NCBI RefSeq assembly: GCF_000026145.1
Contig: NC_009445.1
Location: forward strand, 1,922,001 to 1,986,000
Source: Bradyrhizobium sp. ORS 278
GTDB taxonomy: Bacteria > Pseudomonadota > Alphaproteobacteria > Rhizobiales > Xanthobacteraceae
Reading direction: 5' to 3'
DNA: 64,000 nt
The translations under genes and the position numbers were made by a program. This document shows positions 45,549-54,011 of the stretch, piece after piece (the stretch's first letter is position 1; the number at the start of each line of letters is the position of its first letter). Under the pieces are notes generated by a model, which did not search any database, was not told where the DNA came from, and saw only the letters and a list, made by a program, of their open reading frames with translations.

Positions 45549-47159
45549 ATGCTTGAAACAGCCATTGTCGGCGGTGGATTGTGCGGAATGACACTCGCGC
45601 GCAGCCTGCAGCAGCGCGGCGGCACGTTCGCCTTGTTCGAAGCCCGACATCGCCTGGGCGGGCGGGTGTTGTCGGCCAAGAGCAGGAGCGGGCTGGCGCT
45701 GGACCTCGGGCCGACCTGGTTCTGGCCGGAGACCCAGCCGCTGTTGACCAGTCTCATCGCGGAGCTGGGCCTGTCGCATTTCGCCCAGCACGATGACGGC
45801 ACGGTGCTTCATCTCAAGGAGGCCGACAAGGCCGCCGAGCCGGTCAGCGGCCCGCCCATCCACCAGGGCGCGCGCCGGCTGGCCGGCGGCATGACCCGGC
45901 TGATCGAGGCGCTGGCGCGCGAGCTGCCGCAGGCCGCCCTTCATCTCGGCCATGAGCTGATGCGCATCGTCGATTGCGGCACCCACGTGCGGCTGATCTT
46001 CGCCACCGAGACAGAGACGGTCGCGATCGAGGCCAAGCGCGCCGTGCTCGCGTTGCCGCCGCGGCTGCTGGCCGATCACGTCGGCTTCTTTCCGGCGCTG
46101 GATGACGCCACCTTCGAGGCGATGCACAATGCCGAGACCTGGATGGCCGCGCAGGCAAAGGTCGTGATCGCCTATGACCAGGCGCATTGGCGCGACAAGG
46201 GCCAGTCCGGCAATGCCTTCGTCAGCCATGAGCAGGCGGTCATCGGCGAGATCTTCGACGCCTGCGACGAAGGCGGCGACCGCGCCGCGCTCGGCGGCTT
46301 CCTCGCGTTTCCTCCTGATCTACGCGAGGCCTTCAATGTCGGCCTGCCGATGCTGATGGACAGCCAGATGGTGCAGCTGTTCGGCGCGGCGCTGGACGGC
46401 GGCGAGCAGCATTATCAAGACTGGGCGACCGAGCGTTTCACCTGCAGCGCGCTGGATCGCACCACGCCGCGTGGCGAGCACAGCGAGATCGCCAATCCGA
46501 TGCTGCGCCGGGCGCTGTGGGACGGGCGGCTGCATCTTGGAGGGGCCGAGACTGCAAGTCATGCCGCCGGCTATCTCGAAGGCGCCGTGAATGCCGCCAG
46601 GCGCATCGAGCGCGCGCTCGCCCGCGCCGCCACCGAAGTCTCGGGCGCGCGCGCGGCGGCGATCGGCGAGGGACTGTCCGGCAACGCGGCGGGCCTCGCC
46701 TGGTTCGGTTCCTGGGTCGCAGCGCAACGCGATGCCGCGTTCGACGACTACCGGCAGCGGCTCAACCGCGGCCTTGCCGCGCAGCAGCGCGAGCAGCTGA
46801 CGCAGCTCGCGGTGCTCGGCGCGATGGAGCAGGTGTTCGCCGCGGCACTGCAGGTGCTGGATGCGCTGACCTTCGACATGCGCGCCGTCGCCGTCGAGCG
46901 CGGTCGCTCGGCCCTGATGCCGGAAATCCAGAAGCCGTTCCGCGACGTCATGCAGTCGCTTCTCGACGATGCCATCGCCTTCAACCGCACCTCCTGCGCG
47001 CTGTCGAACTTCCCGTTCGAGCACAAGCCGTCGAAGGACTACGTCCAGACCATCCTGCGCGACATCGCCGCGGCGTGGCAGGAATTCTCGCTCGCCGCCA
47101 ACCGCCTCTTGCTGGCCAAGGGCGAGGCGGCCCGTCAGCCGACCAGCGTGTCGTCGTGA
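45549..47159 (+). CDS. Amine-oxidase-like FAD protein with a helical C-terminal extension
   Basis: 536 residues. The N-terminal FAD motif is AIVGGGLCGMTLARSL and LFEARHRLGGRVLS, followed by DLGPTWFWPE. The C-terminal FAD block is LHLGGAETASHAAGYLEGAV (about 328-347). This is the flavin amine oxidase (MAO/PAO) fold, usually about 360-450 residues; here some 175 mostly helical residues follow. GAGGTC precedes the ATG; a much longer frame upstream overlaps other genes and is rejected. A AAA+ ATPase gene follows 25 bases later, an unusual partner for a flavin oxidase. Substrate unknown. Confidence 0.82.
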   Translation: MLETAIVGGGLCGMTLARSLQQRGGTFALFEARHRLGGRVLSAKSRSGLALDLGPTWFWPETQPLLTSLIAELGLSHFAQHDDGTVLHLKEADKAAEPVSGPPIHQGARRLAGGMTRLIEALARELPQAALHLGHELMRIVDCGTHVRLIFATETETVAIEAKRAVLALPPRLLADHVGFFPALDDATFEAMHNAETWMAAQAKVVIAYDQAHWRDKGQSGNAFVSHEQAVIGEIFDACDEGGDRAALGGFLAFPPDLREAFNVGLPMLMDSQMVQLFGAALDGGEQHYQDWATERFTCSALDRTTPRGEHSEIANPMLRRALWDGRLHLGGAETASHAAGYLEGAVNAARRIERALARAATEVSGARAAAIGEGLSGNAAGLAWFGSWVAAQRDAAFDDYRQRLNRGLAAQQREQLTQLAVLGAMEQVFAAALQVLDALTFDMRAVAVERGRSALMPEIQKPFRDVMQSLLDDAIAFNRTSCALSNFPFEHKPSKDYVQTILRDIAAAWQEFSLAANRLLLAKGEAARQPTSVSS

Positions 47160-47184
47160 CAGCGAAGCAAATGAGCGCGCTCCG

Positions 47185-48903
47185 ATGAAGCTGCAGATTG
47201 ATCGTCCGGCGATCGAAGCGTTGGCGGCCGCTTTCCCGCATCTGACTTCTCTCAAGGAGCAGCTGCGCTTCGGCGACAAGGTCGAGCTCAATCTCGCGCA
47301 GCTGGCGACGGCCGAGCTCGACATCCTGCGTGCTTACTATCAGAACGCCGGTCCTGAATGGCATGCGCGGGCCGCGCACATCGCGACGCTGCAGCGCGCC
47401 TTCAGCGATTCCGGCACGCGCTTCTCCGAGCATGAGCTCGAGCAGGTGCTCCCGGCGATCGCGCGCTACCTCATCTCGGGTGCGATCCGCGGCTGGATGT
47501 TCACCGCCAATGTTGCCAGCCGGCCGCTGCCTTATGTCGTGACGCGGCTCGACTACACCGCGCCGTCCAACGACGAGGCCGGACGTGTCTTCATCGAGCT
47601 CAAGGCCAATGCCAAGGGCGCCATCACGACATCGACCTTGCGGATCTCCGTCGGCGACATCGTCGGCCGCACCGTGGCCGAGATCTTCGCCGCCAAGGGC
47701 TTTCTCAAGGAGACTCCCGAGCTGATCGCCGCCTATGACGAGACCGCGGAGCGCTACTTCGCCTGGCGCGGGCGCTATGGCGCGCAGTTCTCCGGGCGCG
47801 GCATCGGCTTCTTCGCCGATGATCCGAACTCGTCGCACCGCGACACGGACTGGTCGCGCAAGGACGTCATCGTGCTGTCCTCCGGCGGCGGCAGCGCGCG
47901 GCTCGTCAACGACGAGGGCATCCTGACCGAGCGTGCCCTGACGTTGGAAGTCACCGGCGACATTCTCGGGCAGTACCTGCGCAAGGCCGCCAAGAGCAAT
48001 CTCTACGATGCCGAGCAGGAGGTCGAGGACTCCAAGGCGGCGATCCCGACGGGCGTGTTCTGCCGCGTTCCCGTGCATCCGTATATGCTCATGTTCCATC
48101 TCGACCTGCACCATTACGTCTGGGTGCACGCCGACGACATGACGCCCTACGCCTATCAGCCGGAGTTGAAGCAGAAGCTGGTCCTGCCGGAGGAGCAGAC
48201 CGACCTGATCGACATCCTCACCGCCGAGATGGACCTGCTGATGGACGACATCGTCGCCGGCAAGTCGGGCGGCACGACGGTGCTGTGCGCGGGCCCGCCC
48301 GGCGTCGGCAAGACACTGACCGCGGAGGTCTATGCCGAGATCATCGGCCGTCCACTCTACCGCGTGCACTCCGGCCAACTCGGGCTGAACGTGGCGGCGA
48401 TGGAAAGCGCGCTGAAGGACGCGCTGACGCGCGCGCAGCGCTGGGGCGCCGTCATGCTGATCGACGAGGCCGACGTCTATATCAAGCGGCGCGAGGATGA
48501 CATGACGATGAACGCCGTCGTCGGGGTCTTCCTGCGCGTGCTCGAATATTTCAACGGCCTGTTGTTCCTCACCACCAACCGCATCGACGACATCGATGAA
48601 GCAATCGTGTCGCGCTGCATCGCGCTGATCAAGTTCCAGGCGCCGGATGCCGACGCGCGCGGCCGGATCTGGCGGGTGATGTGCGATCAGTTCGGATTGA
48701 AGGTCGAGGCGGCGGTGATCGCACAGCTGGTGGAAATTTTTCCGGCCGCCTCGGGCCGCGACATCAAGGGCCTCGCCAAGCTGGTCGCAAAATACTGCCA
48801 CCACAAGAGCGTGCGCCCGACCATCGCCGTCTTCCGCCGCTGCGCCATCTTCCGCGGCCTCGACCTCGGCGATCACGAGTCGCTGCCGGAGGCGGCGGAG
48901 TAG
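47185..48903 (+). CDS. AAA+ ATPase with a large N-terminal domain of unknown function
   Basis: 572 residues. The first ~340 are of unknown type. The AAA+ core has Walker A GPPGVGKT (370-377), Walker B VMLIDEADV (423-431), sensor TTNR (463-466) and a following SR pair (476-477) as possible arginine finger. The block before the core (YVWVHADDMTPYAY, KLVLPEEQ) and GRPLYRVHSGQLG resemble the fungal-type AAA proteins with DUF7025-like N-termini. It may remodel or activate the flavoprotein encoded just before it. Function unproven. Confidence 0.82.
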   Translation: MKLQIDRPAIEALAAAFPHLTSLKEQLRFGDKVELNLAQLATAELDILRAYYQNAGPEWHARAAHIATLQRAFSDSGTRFSEHELEQVLPAIARYLISGAIRGWMFTANVASRPLPYVVTRLDYTAPSNDEAGRVFIELKANAKGAITTSTLRISVGDIVGRTVAEIFAAKGFLKETPELIAAYDETAERYFAWRGRYGAQFSGRGIGFFADDPNSSHRDTDWSRKDVIVLSSGGGSARLVNDEGILTERALTLEVTGDILGQYLRKAAKSNLYDAEQEVEDSKAAIPTGVFCRVPVHPYMLMFHLDLHHYVWVHADDMTPYAYQPELKQKLVLPEEQTDLIDILTAEMDLLMDDIVAGKSGGTTVLCAGPPGVGKTLTAEVYAEIIGRPLYRVHSGQLGLNVAAMESALKDALTRAQRWGAVMLIDEADVYIKRREDDMTMNAVVGVFLRVLEYFNGLLFLTTNRIDDIDEAIVSRCIALIKFQAPDADARGRIWRVMCDQFGLKVEAAVIAQLVEIFPAASGRDIKGLAKLVAKYCHHKSVRPTIAVFRRCAIFRGLDLGDHESLPEAAE

Positions 48904-48908
48904 ATCCG

Positions 48909-49562
48909 CTAACAACTGTTGGCCATGCCGAGCGTCGCCGGACTGTATCCTTCTTCGCGCAGGACCCGCTGCACCACGGGCCGCGCCAGCATCCGGCGGT
49001 AGTGCGCGAGCAGGTTGGCGGGCAGGGCGATGCCGGTCTTGTCGGCCCAGAACTCCACATAGAACAGAATGGGATCGGCGACCGAGAAATCGCCGCCGAG
49101 GTAGGGTTGCTCGCCGAGCATCTTGTTCAGGATCGTAAAGCCCTTCACCACAATGTTGCGGCCGAGCGCGCGCACCGACTCCTGATCGGCCTCATTGCGG
49201 CTGAAGGTCGGCGTGGCGAAGATCCGCGCGAAGCCGTGGCCATGCACGGTGCCGGCGATGTAGCTCATGGCCTCGAGCAGCCGTGTTTCGGTCTCGACGT
49301 CGGACGGCCATAGCCTGGCCCGTGGCCGCGAGCGGCCGAGCCAATAGGCGATCGCCGGCACCTCGGTCAGCACGCTGCCATCGCCCCGCACCAGCGCCGG
49401 AATGGTCGATTTGGGGTTGATCGCGACGTAGTCGGGCTTGAAATTGTCGCCGGCCGGCAGGTTGACGATGTAAGCCTCGAACACCTCCTCGAGCTCCTCG
49501 AGGATGATGTGGATGCCGGTCGAGCACGAGCCCGGCGTCATGTAGAACTTCATCGCGGCCAT
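48909..49562 (-). CDS. Glutathione S-transferase family protein
   Basis: 217 residues. The N-terminal thioredoxin-like domain has KFYMTPGSCSTGIHI (Ser at the catalytic position) and INPKSTIPALV with the cis-Pro. DGSVLTEVPAIAYWL binds glutathione. The C-terminal helical domain ends GYSPATLGMANSC. It is like bacterial beta-class GSTs. Two adjacent ATG codons and a third nine bases on are possible starts; I took the one six bases after GGAG. Convergent with the AAA gene and divergent from the Rieske gene. Substrate unknown. Confidence 0.88.
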   Translation of the reverse strand: MAAMKFYMTPGSCSTGIHIILEELEEVFEAYIVNLPAGDNFKPDYVAINPKSTIPALVRGDGSVLTEVPAIAYWLGRSRPRARLWPSDVETETRLLEAMSYIAGTVHGHGFARIFATPTFSRNEADQESVRALGRNIVVKGFTILNKMLGEQPYLGGDFSVADPILFYVEFWADKTGIALPANLLAHYRRMLARPVVQRVLREEGYSPATLGMANSC

Positions 49563-49745
49563 CATTGTCTCCAAGCCGACATCGCGCGTGTTTTGAGGCG
49601 CACGCGGCATGCTTCATGCAAAGATCGGGTCAGATCGAGAATGACGCGCCGTGGCTCGCCAGATCGGGCCGCTGTCGTCAGCTTTGCGACAGGAGACGTC
49701 TTGAAGAGTCCGCTGCTCCCGTCGCGACATCAGGAAGGTCAGCGC

Positions 49746-50195
49746 ATGACGGAACGTGAGCCGGACATCTTCGTCATCTGTCACACCACCAGCATCGCCC
49801 GGGGCGAAGCCAAGGCCTTCAGCCTGTCGCGGATCGGCGACAATGGCGAGGCGCGGCCGTTTCCGATCGTGATCGTCCACACAGCCGCAGGCGGCTTCGT
49901 CGGCTATGTCAATACGTGCCCGCATGAGGGCAAGTGGCTGAACATCGGCAGTGGCCAGTTCTTCAACCCCGAGCACACGCTGCTCCGCTGCGGCCGGCAT
50001 GGCGCAACCTTCGAGATCGACACCGGGCTTTGCAACGCGGGCGCCTGTGCGGGTCAGAGCCTGGAGCCGATCGCGCTCGCCGTCATCGACGGCGAGATCT
50101 GCCTCTGCGGTGTCGCGCTGGTCGAGGATGTCAGCTTTCCGGATCCGTTCGACGATCTCGACGACACCATGGAAATCATGATCCATCCGGACTGA
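49746..50195 (+). CDS. Rieske [2Fe-2S] protein
   Basis: 149 residues. The two Rieske half-sites are CPHEGKWLN and LRCGRHGATFEIDTG: Cys-X-His, then Cys-X2-His. It has no oxygenase catalytic domain and no signal or membrane segment, so it is a soluble ferredoxin-type Rieske protein. The chain is slightly longer than NirD/BphF types, with an acidic tail. GGAAGG precedes the ATG. A ferredoxin reductase gene of the oxygenase-reductase type lies 4 kb away, which may be its electron donor. Confidence 0.88.
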   Translation: MTEREPDIFVICHTTSIARGEAKAFSLSRIGDNGEARPFPIVIVHTAAGGFVGYVNTCPHEGKWLNIGSGQFFNPEHTLLRCGRHGATFEIDTGLCNAGACAGQSLEPIALAVIDGEICLCGVALVEDVSFPDPFDDLDDTMEIMIHPD

Positions 50196-50213
50196 GGTGT
50201 TCCTCTATCCGCC

Positions 50214-50249
50214 CGTCATTGCGAGGAGCGGAGCGACGAAGCAATCCAG
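50214..50249. repeat. Dispersed repeat of the CGTCATTGCGAGG type
   Basis: Starts CGTCATTGCGAGGAGCGGAG and ends GAAGCAATCCAG, with ATTGC/GCAAT as inverted ends. From memory, sequences of this kind are scattered through many bacterial genomes including Bradyrhizobium. A degraded counterpart may follow at about 50269-50290. Confidence 0.75.
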
Positions 50250-50316
50250 GGGCTGCGCCCATGACTCCGATTTGCTTGGCTTCACGAGACCGCCGGCTCG
50301 TGCCACAATCAACGGT

Positions 50317-50436
50317 GTCGTCCCGGCCTTGAGCCGGGACCCACGCTGCGGCCGTTCTGGCTGGCGCGATGTTGACGATGCCCATGCCTCAAACCACATC
50401 CTGTGGCTCTGGGTCCCGGCTCAAGGCCGGGACGAC
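50317..50436. repeat. Palindromic dispersed element (REP/BIME-like), copy 2
   Basis: Perfect 27-bp inverted repeat: left arm 50317-50343 beginning GTCGTCCCGGCCTTGAGCCG, right arm 50410-50436 ending GGCCGGGACGAC, with 66 bp between. Each arm is itself a hairpin (CCCGGC-cttga-GCCGGG). It shares the GTCGTCC and GGACCCA ends with the element at 10431-10546. With the neighbouring repeat it fills most of the 322-bp gap between convergent genes; the rest of the gap shows nothing I recognise. Confidence 0.85.
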
Positions 50437-50517
50437 AGCAGTGTTTTCCGCACCAGCATCCGCAATGTTGAATCAACTGCGTGCGCGAACCAACGGGCCA
50501 ACGCCCTCGATCATGGG

Positions 50518-50757
50518 CTAAAACCCGTCCGCTTTCTTGCCCCAGGGATGGCTGCCCGGCACCAGCTGCGCCTTGATGCCCGCCTTCTCGACATCGGCTT
50601 TCGTCTTGAAGAACGTCGCTTCATGCACCAGCGTGCCGTTTTTTGTCGTCACAGCCACATAACGCGCGATCGTGTCGATGTCGCAGAGATAGCCGCCGCC
50701 GGGATCGGCGGCGCTGCGCAGATTGCCGTCCCAGTCCACGAAGAAGCCGTCACTCAT
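50518..50757 (-). CDS. Unknown 79-residue protein, last gene of the SagB operon
   Basis: Encodes MSDGFFVDWDGNLRSAADPG and then GGYLCDIDTIARYVAVTTKN, ending in a Lys-rich stretch with GSHPWGKKADGF. Soluble, no signal or membrane segment, one cysteine, no family recognised. It follows the 105-residue gene by 21 bases on the same strand, and the four-gene arrangement suggests one functional unit with the SagB-type enzyme. Confidence 0.7.
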   Translation of the reverse strand: MSDGFFVDWDGNLRSAADPGGGYLCDIDTIARYVAVTTKNGTLVHEATFFKTKADVEKAGIKAQLVPGSHPWGKKADGF

Positions 50758-50778
50758 GTCGTTATCTCCACGTCGAGA

Positions 50779-51096
50779 TCATTCAGAAACGGGTTGGTCG
50801 GTGACGAGCTGCGCGTAGGCTCTCGCGACGATCTCCCGGCATTGCAGCAGGCGCGCGAGCTCGGTCTTGCCGATGCTGACGGTCTCGCTGCTGTCGCCGG
50901 CGGCGGCGGTTGCCGCCTGCAGTGCCTCGAACAGCGCCTTCTCGAGCTGATAGATGCGCTCGCTGGCGCGCTCCAGATAAGGAACCGGATTGGCGCGGAC
51001 ATTGGCCTCGTGCAATGCATCGAGGCTGAGCAGGGTACGAAACTTTCGCTCGACCTGCCGCTGCTGCCTGCCGAAATCGTGCTCGATCACTGTCAT
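50779..51096 (-). CDS. Unknown 105-residue helical protein of the SagB operon
   Basis: Begins MTVIEHDFGRQQRQVERKFR; mostly charged and helical, with a likely coiled coil in YLERASERIYQLEKALFEAL. The ATG overlaps the stop of the rhodanese-ankyrin gene by four bases, so translation is coupled. No family recognised. The small helical form would suit an adaptor or scaffold role, which is inference. Confidence 0.7.
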   Translation of the reverse strand: MTVIEHDFGRQQRQVERKFRTLLSLDALHEANVRANPVPYLERASERIYQLEKALFEALQAATAAAGDSSETVSIGKTELARLLQCREIVARAYAQLVTDQPVSE

Positions 51097-51899
51097 GGCC
51101 GGATCTCGGGGGCAGATCGCGCTGCCGCCTTAGCGGCCTGACGCAGCAGCGTCAGGCATTCGAGCGATGCAGCCATGTCGAGCGCGGAGAAGCCGTCCAG
51201 CGTCTCGGTGGTGATATCGGCGCCCTTGGCCAGCAGATGCGCGACAACATCGTCCTTGCCTGAGGACGACGCGTACATCAGTGCCGTCGCGCCATTGTCG
51301 TTGCAATTGTCGACGTCGATGCCGGCCTCCACCAAGGCATCAATGGCCTCGAGATGCCGGCCGACGCAGGCGAGCCACAGCGCGTTGTTGCCGTCGGCGT
51401 TCCGCGCGGCGATGGCCGCGCCGGCGGCGAGCAGCTCGCGGATCACGGTGATATTGCCGAGATGCGCCGCCTTCATCAGCGGTGTCGTCCGGTTGTCGAT
51501 GATGGCATCGACGTCGTCGGCCGGAAAACCCTGGGCAGTGAGCCACGCCGCCAGAGTCGGGCCGATCTCCGCCGCGCCGTTGCGTGCCGGAAAGCGCAGC
51601 CGCCACGCCTCATAGCCGCCGTCGAGACTGTAGACCTCCGTGAAGCCGAAATCAGAGAACGTCTGCGCATATTCCTGGCTTGCATGGCCGTGATAGCAAT
51701 AGATCAGGATCGCCGTCCGCCTGTTCGTGCCGGCGATCAATTCGGAGAGGTTGCGCTGGGTGAGATGTTGCGCGCCGGCCATGCGAGCCGCGTTGAACGA
51801 GGCCTGGTCGCGGACATCGAAGCGCAGCACATCGTCGCGCTGCAAGAGCTCCGCCGCGTGCCCGACATCGATGCGCTGGAATGGAATACGCCGTCTCAT
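51093..51899 (-). CDS. Rhodanese-ankyrin fusion protein
   Basis: 268 residues. The N-terminal rhodanese domain (about 8-105) has catalytic C68 in IYCYHGHASQEYAQ, similar to the GlpE-type loop, and SLDGGYEAWR. A linker follows, then three to four ankyrin repeats (about 138-255) with TTPLMKAAHLGNITVIRELL, NNALWLACVGRHLEAIDALV and ATALMYASSSGKDDVVAHLL. The rhodanese would carry a persulfide and the ankyrin part would bind a protein. It overlaps the SagB gene and the 105-residue gene by four bases each, so all are tightly coupled. Confidence 0.88.
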   Translation of the reverse strand: MRRRIPFQRIDVGHAAELLQRDDVLRFDVRDQASFNAARMAGAQHLTQRNLSELIAGTNRRTAILIYCYHGHASQEYAQTFSDFGFTEVYSLDGGYEAWRLRFPARNGAAEIGPTLAAWLTAQGFPADDVDAIIDNRTTPLMKAAHLGNITVIRELLAAGAAIAARNADGNNALWLACVGRHLEAIDALVEAGIDVDNCNDNGATALMYASSSGKDDVVAHLLAKGADITTETLDGFSALDMAASLECLTLLRQAAKAAARSAPEIRP

Positions 51900-53539
51900 G
51901 GCGAGACTCCTGCTTCGTTGCGTGTGCGCCCGGGATAGGCTTGCAGCGTCGTGATCCGATTGTCGGTGAGGGGACGGCCGACCGTGAAGTGATAGAGTGA
52001 CTGAAACTGATCTCCGGCGACGCCAAGCATCTCGTGCACGGAGTCGTCGAAATAGCAGCCGATGCCGGTGCCGCGCAGGCCCGCCGCTTCGGCCTCCAGA
52101 TACAGAGCGTGACCGATCAGGCCTGCCTCCCAATGCAGCTGGCGATAGCGCCAGGAATTGTCGCCGACGAGCGCCTGGAATTCGGCGAGCATCGCCACGG
52201 CGAAGCAGCTGTCGCCGGCGATCGCCTGGTGACAGCTCGCGGTGCGGATGACGCCGCGGCTGTCTGTGGGCAAGAGATGAAACAGCGGCAGATGATCCGG
52301 TGCGCGCGCGACGCGTTGCCAATCGAAATCGGAGCGCAACGCGCGCCGCAGGCCGGTCTCCGCGTCTGGGCTGCGGGGCAGCGCGTAAAGCCCGGGCGTG
52401 AGCCCGTCGACGCGATGAACGAACAGCAGCGGATGCACCCGCGCCGCGAAAGGCCAGCCATTCCAGGGCGGCGTGGCTCGCGGCAGCAGCGCATCGAGCA
52501 ACTGGAGCAAAACGTCGGCCGTCATGGTGAACTTCGTGTCGAACCGCTGCGCGCTCCGACGGCCCAGAATGAGCTCAGCCGCGCGCGCCGTTGATCCCGA
52601 TGCGCGCCGGGGAAGGAGCAGGGCAGTCGTCAGTTCGTGCAGCGCTGTCCCGGTCGTGGCTGCGCTGACCTCGGGAATGACTGGCCAGCGATACAGCGGA
52701 TGCCGGTCGAGCCGGTTCGCAACGCCCGTCCAGATGTCCCCAATCGTCCAAAGCGGCGGCCGATCGGAATGTACCGGCTGATGAGGACGACGCGGCGTGA
52801 TGGCGACCAGAACGTCGGGATCCTCGGCCTCGACGCCTTCGAAATCGCTGGCGCGATCGAGGCCCAGCATGTCCGCGAGCCGCGTCGGATCGACACCGTC
52901 GATCACATGCGTCGTCCAGCCGAGTGCGGCTGCCGCGTAGCTGATGGCGCCGAGCGCATGGCCGAGATCGAGCTGACAGTAGCGGAACGCGCGCTCGCCA
53001 TATTTCCACGCCTCACGCCAATGGATCGAGGACAGGCCGAGCCACAGCCGCGGCTCGCCAGCTGACCTCATGCCGCGCCGGCAGCGCTGCTCCAGCACGT
53101 GGTCGCGGCTGACGTAATGATGCAATCCGTCGCCGAGGCCGGGGACGTTCTCGGCGATCACATAGGCCTCGGTCGGATGCAGATTGCCGCTCGAAGGATT
53201 GCAGCGCAGCGCCCAGCGATCGGGGCCGTACTCCTTCCACGCCGCCAGCCCGAACGACAGTTCGAGCAGCAGCGCGACGCCGTCGACGGTGAGCGGTCGG
53301 GCCGGGGCCGTGTCTTGGCAGACCTCGGCAAAGCTCGCCATCAGATCATCAGAGGTCAGCGGCAGGTCGGTGCGCGCGCAGCCTGCGAACTCGCGGAACG
53401 GATTGGGCTGGGCGTCCCAGTCGAGCGTTTCCGGACCGGCTGCATAGCGCTTCAGGCTGTGCTTGGTGCGGGCGTGATAAGCGAGCGCGATGTCGGTGGG
53501 GGCCGGCGCCGCGGCCGCGCGGGACGATGACACGGACAT
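51896..53539 (-). CDS. SagB-type dehydrogenase (nitroreductase family), two-domain
   Basis: 547 residues. The N-terminal region (YHARTKHSLKRYAAG, TLDWDAQPNPFREF, CNPSSGNLHPTEAYV) is the SagB_ThcOx signature. A second nitroreductase-like half follows (about 320-535) with RRSAQRFDTKFTMTADVLLQ and GLRGTGIGCYFDD, so the protein is a tandem duplication in one chain. In toxin pathways SagB-like FMN enzymes oxidise azolines to azoles, but no cyclodehydratase (YcaO) or precursor peptide is seen here. It leads a coupled four-gene operon on the minus strand. Confidence 0.88.
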   Translation of the reverse strand: MSVSSSRAAAAPAPTDIALAYHARTKHSLKRYAAGPETLDWDAQPNPFREFAGCARTDLPLTSDDLMASFAEVCQDTAPARPLTVDGVALLLELSFGLAAWKEYGPDRWALRCNPSSGNLHPTEAYVIAENVPGLGDGLHHYVSRDHVLEQRCRRGMRSAGEPRLWLGLSSIHWREAWKYGERAFRYCQLDLGHALGAISYAAAALGWTTHVIDGVDPTRLADMLGLDRASDFEGVEAEDPDVLVAITPRRPHQPVHSDRPPLWTIGDIWTGVANRLDRHPLYRWPVIPEVSAATTGTALHELTTALLLPRRASGSTARAAELILGRRSAQRFDTKFTMTADVLLQLLDALLPRATPPWNGWPFAARVHPLLFVHRVDGLTPGLYALPRSPDAETGLRRALRSDFDWQRVARAPDHLPLFHLLPTDSRGVIRTASCHQAIAGDSCFAVAMLAEFQALVGDNSWRYRQLHWEAGLIGHALYLEAEAAGLRGTGIGCYFDDSVHEMLGVAGDQFQSLYHFTVGRPLTDNRITTLQAYPGRTRNEAGVSP

Positions 53540-53610
53540 GCTTCCTCACAAGGCGCGGACTGCGTTCGCGCATGTTGGCTGGTCAATCAACGACCGGGTC
53601 ATGCCGAGCA

Positions 53611-53683
53611 AATTCCGTTCCGGGTGTGCGGCGCGATCTCTCCGTCAATCCGAGATGCGCCGCTTTAGGCGCGGGACGGAATT
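53611..53683. repeat. Long imperfect palindrome upstream of the SagB operon
   Basis: Outer arms AATTCCGTTCC (53611-53621) and GGGACGGAATT (53673-53683), ten of eleven pairs. Inner arms GCGGCGCGATCTC (53628-53640) and GAGATGCGCCGC (53652-53663) pair fully apart from one bulged base. The structure lies 72 bases upstream of the SagB start. It could be a dispersed element, an attenuator or a terminator for the gene further upstream. Confidence 0.6.
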
Positions 53684-53803
53684 CATGGTCACGGCCGGTG
53701 ATGCGGTGTCCGGCCTCGGCCCTGGCGCGGCGCCCGGGACTGACCTGCGAAACGCGCTTGTCCGATTCTAAACAGCGCGGCCGGCGCTGTCCGCTTCTCG
53801 ACA

Positions 53804-54007
53804 TCAGTGCAGCTGGGCGTGGCGCGACGCCCCGGCCTCGAGCAGCAGCGCGACCTTCACCGCGATCGAACGCCACGCCTGATGAGCGTCCATCCTGTGG
53901 CCGAGCTTGAAGCTGTCAGCCATGCGGTCCGCAAAGGCCGGCCCGTCGCGGCCATGCTGCTCGGCGATGATCCAGGCCGTCTGCCACAGATTGATCTCGG
54001 TGGTCAC
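53804..54007 (-). CDS. Small DUF6961-like protein
   Basis: 67 residues starting at a GTG: VTTEINLWQTAWIIAEQHGR, then FADRMADSFKLGH and AHQAWRSIAVKVALLL. The pattern (Trp-X2-Ala, a QHG turn, then Trp-X2-Ile-Ala) resembles the small DUF6961 family known from alphaproteobacteria, function unknown. It begins four bases after the stop of the ferredoxin reductase gene. The ribosome site is weak; translation may depend on the upstream gene. Confidence 0.65.
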   Translation of the reverse strand: MTTEINLWQTAWIIAEQHGRDGPAFADRMADSFKLGHRMDAHQAWRSIAVKVALLLEAGASRHAQLH

Positions 54008-54011
54008 GGTA

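Noticed and set aside
50518..53539. Azole-modified peptide biosynthesis cluster around the SagB-type gene
   Set aside because: No YcaO, no SagC-like protein, no short precursor with a Cys/Ser/Thr-rich core and no ABC exporter were found nearby.
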